Below, one piece after another: positions 62,238 to 64,000 of a stretch of DNA of 64,000 bases; position 1 is the stretch's first letter; every line of letters starts with the position of its first letter. A program made the position numbers and the translations under genes. Source of the stretch: a bacterium (GTDB lineage: Bacteria > Cyanobacteriota > Vampirovibrionia > Gastranaerophilales > Gastranaerophilaceae); assembly GCA_017405375.1 (NCBI GenBank), contig JAFRAO010000011.1, positions 1 to 64,000 of the forward strand, in the 5' to 3' direction. A model generated the notes under the pieces. The model was not told where the DNA came from, made no database searches, and was given only the letters and a program-made list of their open reading frames with translations.

Positions 62238-64000
62238 ATGCTACTTAAAGAACAATTAGACAAAATTATGTGTCCAAAATCTGTTGCAGTTGTTGGTGCT
62301 TCTACAAAAGAACACACAATTGGTTCAGATATTATGAAAAGATTACAAGAATACAAATTTAACGGTAAAATTTATCCAATCAATCCAAAAGGCGGAATTA
62401 TTGAAGGTTTACAGGCTTATACAACAGTAAACGAAGTTCCGGGTGATATTGATTTAGCAATCATCGTTGTTAACTCAAAATTTGTTTTAGATACAATTGA
62501 CCAATGTAATGCAAAAGGTATTAAAGGTTTATGTATCATTACTGCAGGTTTCAAAGAAACAGGTAAAGAAGGCGCTGAACTTGAAAAACAATTAGCTGAA
62601 AAAATTCAATCATACGGTATGAGATGCGTTGGTCCTAACTGCTTGGGTGTTGTAAATACAAATCCAGAAATCAGATTAGACGGTTGTTTCGCTGAATCAT
62701 TACCTGAAAGAGGAAACATCGGTTTTGTTTCACAATCAGGTGCTTTAGGCGGCGGTATTTTAAATATCTTAAAAGACTTAAACCTGGGTTTTGCTCAATT
62801 CATTTCAATCGGTAACCAAGCTGATATAAACGCTGAAACAGCTATTGAATATTGGGAAGATGATAAAGATGTAGAACAAATTTTGTTATACATGGAATCA
62901 ATCCAAAACCCTGCAAACTTTAGAAAATTAGCAACAAGAATTTCTAAGAAAAAACCTATTCTTGCTTTAAAAGCAGGCAGATCAGCAGCAGGTGCTTCTG
63001 CAGCATCTTCTCACACAGGTTCATTAGCAGGTGCAGATAAAGCAGCTAACGCTCTATTAGCTCAATCAGGCGTTATCAGAGAATATTCTTTGAAAAACTT
63101 ATTCTCAACAGCAAAAGTATTTGCTAACTGCCCAATTCCAAAAGGAAACAGAGTAGCAATTATTACAAACTCAGGCGGCCCTGGTATTATGGCTACTGAT
63201 GCTATCTGCGAATATGGTATGGAAATGGCTAAAATTACAGATAAAACAAAAGAAACTTTAAGAAGCTTCTTGCCTGCAGCTGCATCAGTTAAAAACCCAA
63301 TCGATATGATTGCTTCAGCTCCAATCGAACACTACAAAGAAACATTAAAAACAGTTATTGCTGATGAAAATGTTGATATGATTATGGTTATTTACTTACC
63401 ATTCTTAGGATTAAAAGATATCGATGTTGCAAAAGCAGTTATGGAAATAAAGGCACAATATCCTGAAAAACCTGTTATTGGTGTATTCATGACTAAGAAC
63501 GAATTCTTCACTCAACTTTCAGATATGGATGTTAATATGCCATTCTTCATGTATGCAGAAGAAGCTGCTGAAGGATTTATGAGATTAGACCAACAACGTA
63601 AATGGATTGCAAGACCTGAAGGTAAAATTCCTTGCTACGATGTAGACAGAAAGAAAGCTGAAAGCATTATTTACCAAGCATTAAAAGAAGATCGTGCACA
63701 ATTAACAACACGTGAATCAATTGATGTTTTAGATGCTTACGGAATCAGAGTATGTAAATCAGGCTTTGCTACAAATGAAGAAGAAGTTGCTCAATTAGGT
63801 AACTCTATCGGATACCCTGTTGTAATGAAGATGACTTCAAAAACAACTTCTCACAAAACAGATGTTGGCGGTGTAAGAGTTAACATTCAATCTGAAGAAC
63901 AACTAAGAGCTGAATACAAAGACTTATTATCTAAGTTAGAAGAAAAAGGCTTATTAGATGGTCTTGAAGGTGTTATCATTCAAGAAATGGTTAAAGGCAA
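62238..64000 (+). CDS. ADP-forming acetyl/acyl-CoA synthetase (partial, runs off the window)
   Basis: Makes ATP from acyl-CoA plus ADP and phosphate, giving acetate or another acid. Order: CoA-binding Rossmann domain (SVAVVGAST near residue 15), succinyl-CoA-ligase-like domain with the phospho-His in SSHTGSLAG (about 259), IITNSGGPGIMATDA, and the start of the ATP-grasp domain (YPVVMKMTSKTTSHKTDVGGV near 530, given by its core VVMKMTSKT). Alpha and beta parts are fused. AAGGAAAGGA precedes the ATG. Codons look more uniform than in neighbouring genes, consistent with high expression. About 100 or more residues are missing at the 3' end. Confidence 0.93.
   Translation, partial: MLLKEQLDKIMCPKSVAVVGASTKEHTIGSDIMKRLQEYKFNGKIYPINPKGGIIEGLQAYTTVNEVPGDIDLAIIVVNSKFVLDTIDQCNAKGIKGLCIITAGFKETGKEGAELEKQLAEKIQSYGMRCVGPNCLGVVNTNPEIRLDGCFAESLPERGNIGFVSQSGALGGGILNILKDLNLGFAQFISIGNQADINAETAIEYWEDDKDVEQILLYMESIQNPANFRKLATRISKKKPILALKAGRSAAGASAASSHTGSLAGADKAANALLAQSGVIREYSLKNLFSTAKVFANCPIPKGNRVAIITNSGGPGIMATDAICEYGMEMAKITDKTKETLRSFLPAAASVKNPIDMIASAPIEHYKETLKTVIADENVDMIMVIYLPFLGLKDIDVAKAVMEIKAQYPEKPVIGVFMTKNEFFTQLSDMDVNMPFFMYAEEAAEGFMRLDQQRKWIARPEGKIPCYDVDRKKAESIIYQALKEDRAQLTTRESIDVLDAYGIRVCKSGFATNEEEVAQLGNSIGYPVVMKMTSKTTSHKTDVGGVRVNIQSEEQLRAEYKDLLSKLEEKGLLDGLEGVIIQEMVKG

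Overview
The window is AT-rich, gene-dense bacterial chromosome from a Gram-negative (diderm), probably anaerobic organism. LpxK, an MlaEFD-type lipid transporter, an O-antigen-like sugar cluster, a lipoprotein PpiC and signal-peptide proteins indicate an outer membrane with lipid A. RNase Y, YmdB, an RNase HIII-type enzyme, a plant/cyanobacterial-type glutamate-cysteine ligase, an 11-subunit complex I without NuoEFG and a group B [FeFe] hydrogenase together suggest a non-photosynthetic cyanobacterial relative (Melainabacteria/Vampirovibrionia, most like the gut Gastranaerophilales). That placement is inference from gene content. I saw no tRNA, rRNA, CRISPR array, insertion sequence or prophage.

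Layout. 23-676: short RNase HIII. 804-16929: a co-directional ~16 kb surface-glycan cluster. It holds the CDP-3,6-dideoxyhexose core pathway (rfbF, rfbG, rfbH), a sugar C-methyltransferase, an RmlC-like epimerase, two SDR enzymes (one frameshifted), a MycE-like O-methyltransferase, a SPASM radical SAM enzyme, two GT2 glycosyltransferases, a GT2-acetyltransferase fusion, a second acyltransferase, an MsbA-like ABC exporter and, at the end, a pyruvate-type class II aldolase. The natural reading is assembly, decoration and export of a glycan carrying a branched deoxysugar. 17025-19928 (minus): [FeFe] hydrogenase and glutamate-cysteine ligase. 20040-26328: rsmA, ispE, mlaE, mlaF, mlaD, lpxK, nth. 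26325-30243 (minus): prepilin-like protein, PHP phosphoesterase, ymdB, rny. 30481-33733: pepA, ftsZ, and a small orphan gene with its own promoter and terminator.

33809-35551 (minus): dCMP deaminase and glmU. 35652-43207: eno, then murA, a repeat-containing small protein, mfd and a PpiC lipoprotein. 43298-48035 (minus): nucleoside-kinase-like protein, M20 peptidase, zinc-ribbon protein, GHL10 glycosidase-like secreted protein and a TPR protein. 48119-57745: nuoABCDHIJKLMN. 57769-59205 (minus): small secreted protein and ispG. 59244-64000: metallophosphoesterase, dnaB, a radical SAM protein and the 5' part of an ADP-forming acyl-CoA synthetase.

Two themes stand out. First, the dideoxysugar cluster combines an intact RfbH (PMP/[2Fe-2S] dehydrase) with a C-methyltransferase and an HpcH/HpaI-type aldolase, which may build an unusual branched sugar. 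Second, several genes (rnhC, mlaE, murA, the radical SAM gene at 61587) have a -10-like hexamer about 6-7 bases before the start codon and no Shine-Dalgarno sequence, suggesting leaderless transcription. Energy metabolism pairs a hydrogenase with a quinone-linked proton-pumping complex lacking its NADH module and an ADP-forming acyl-CoA synthetase.
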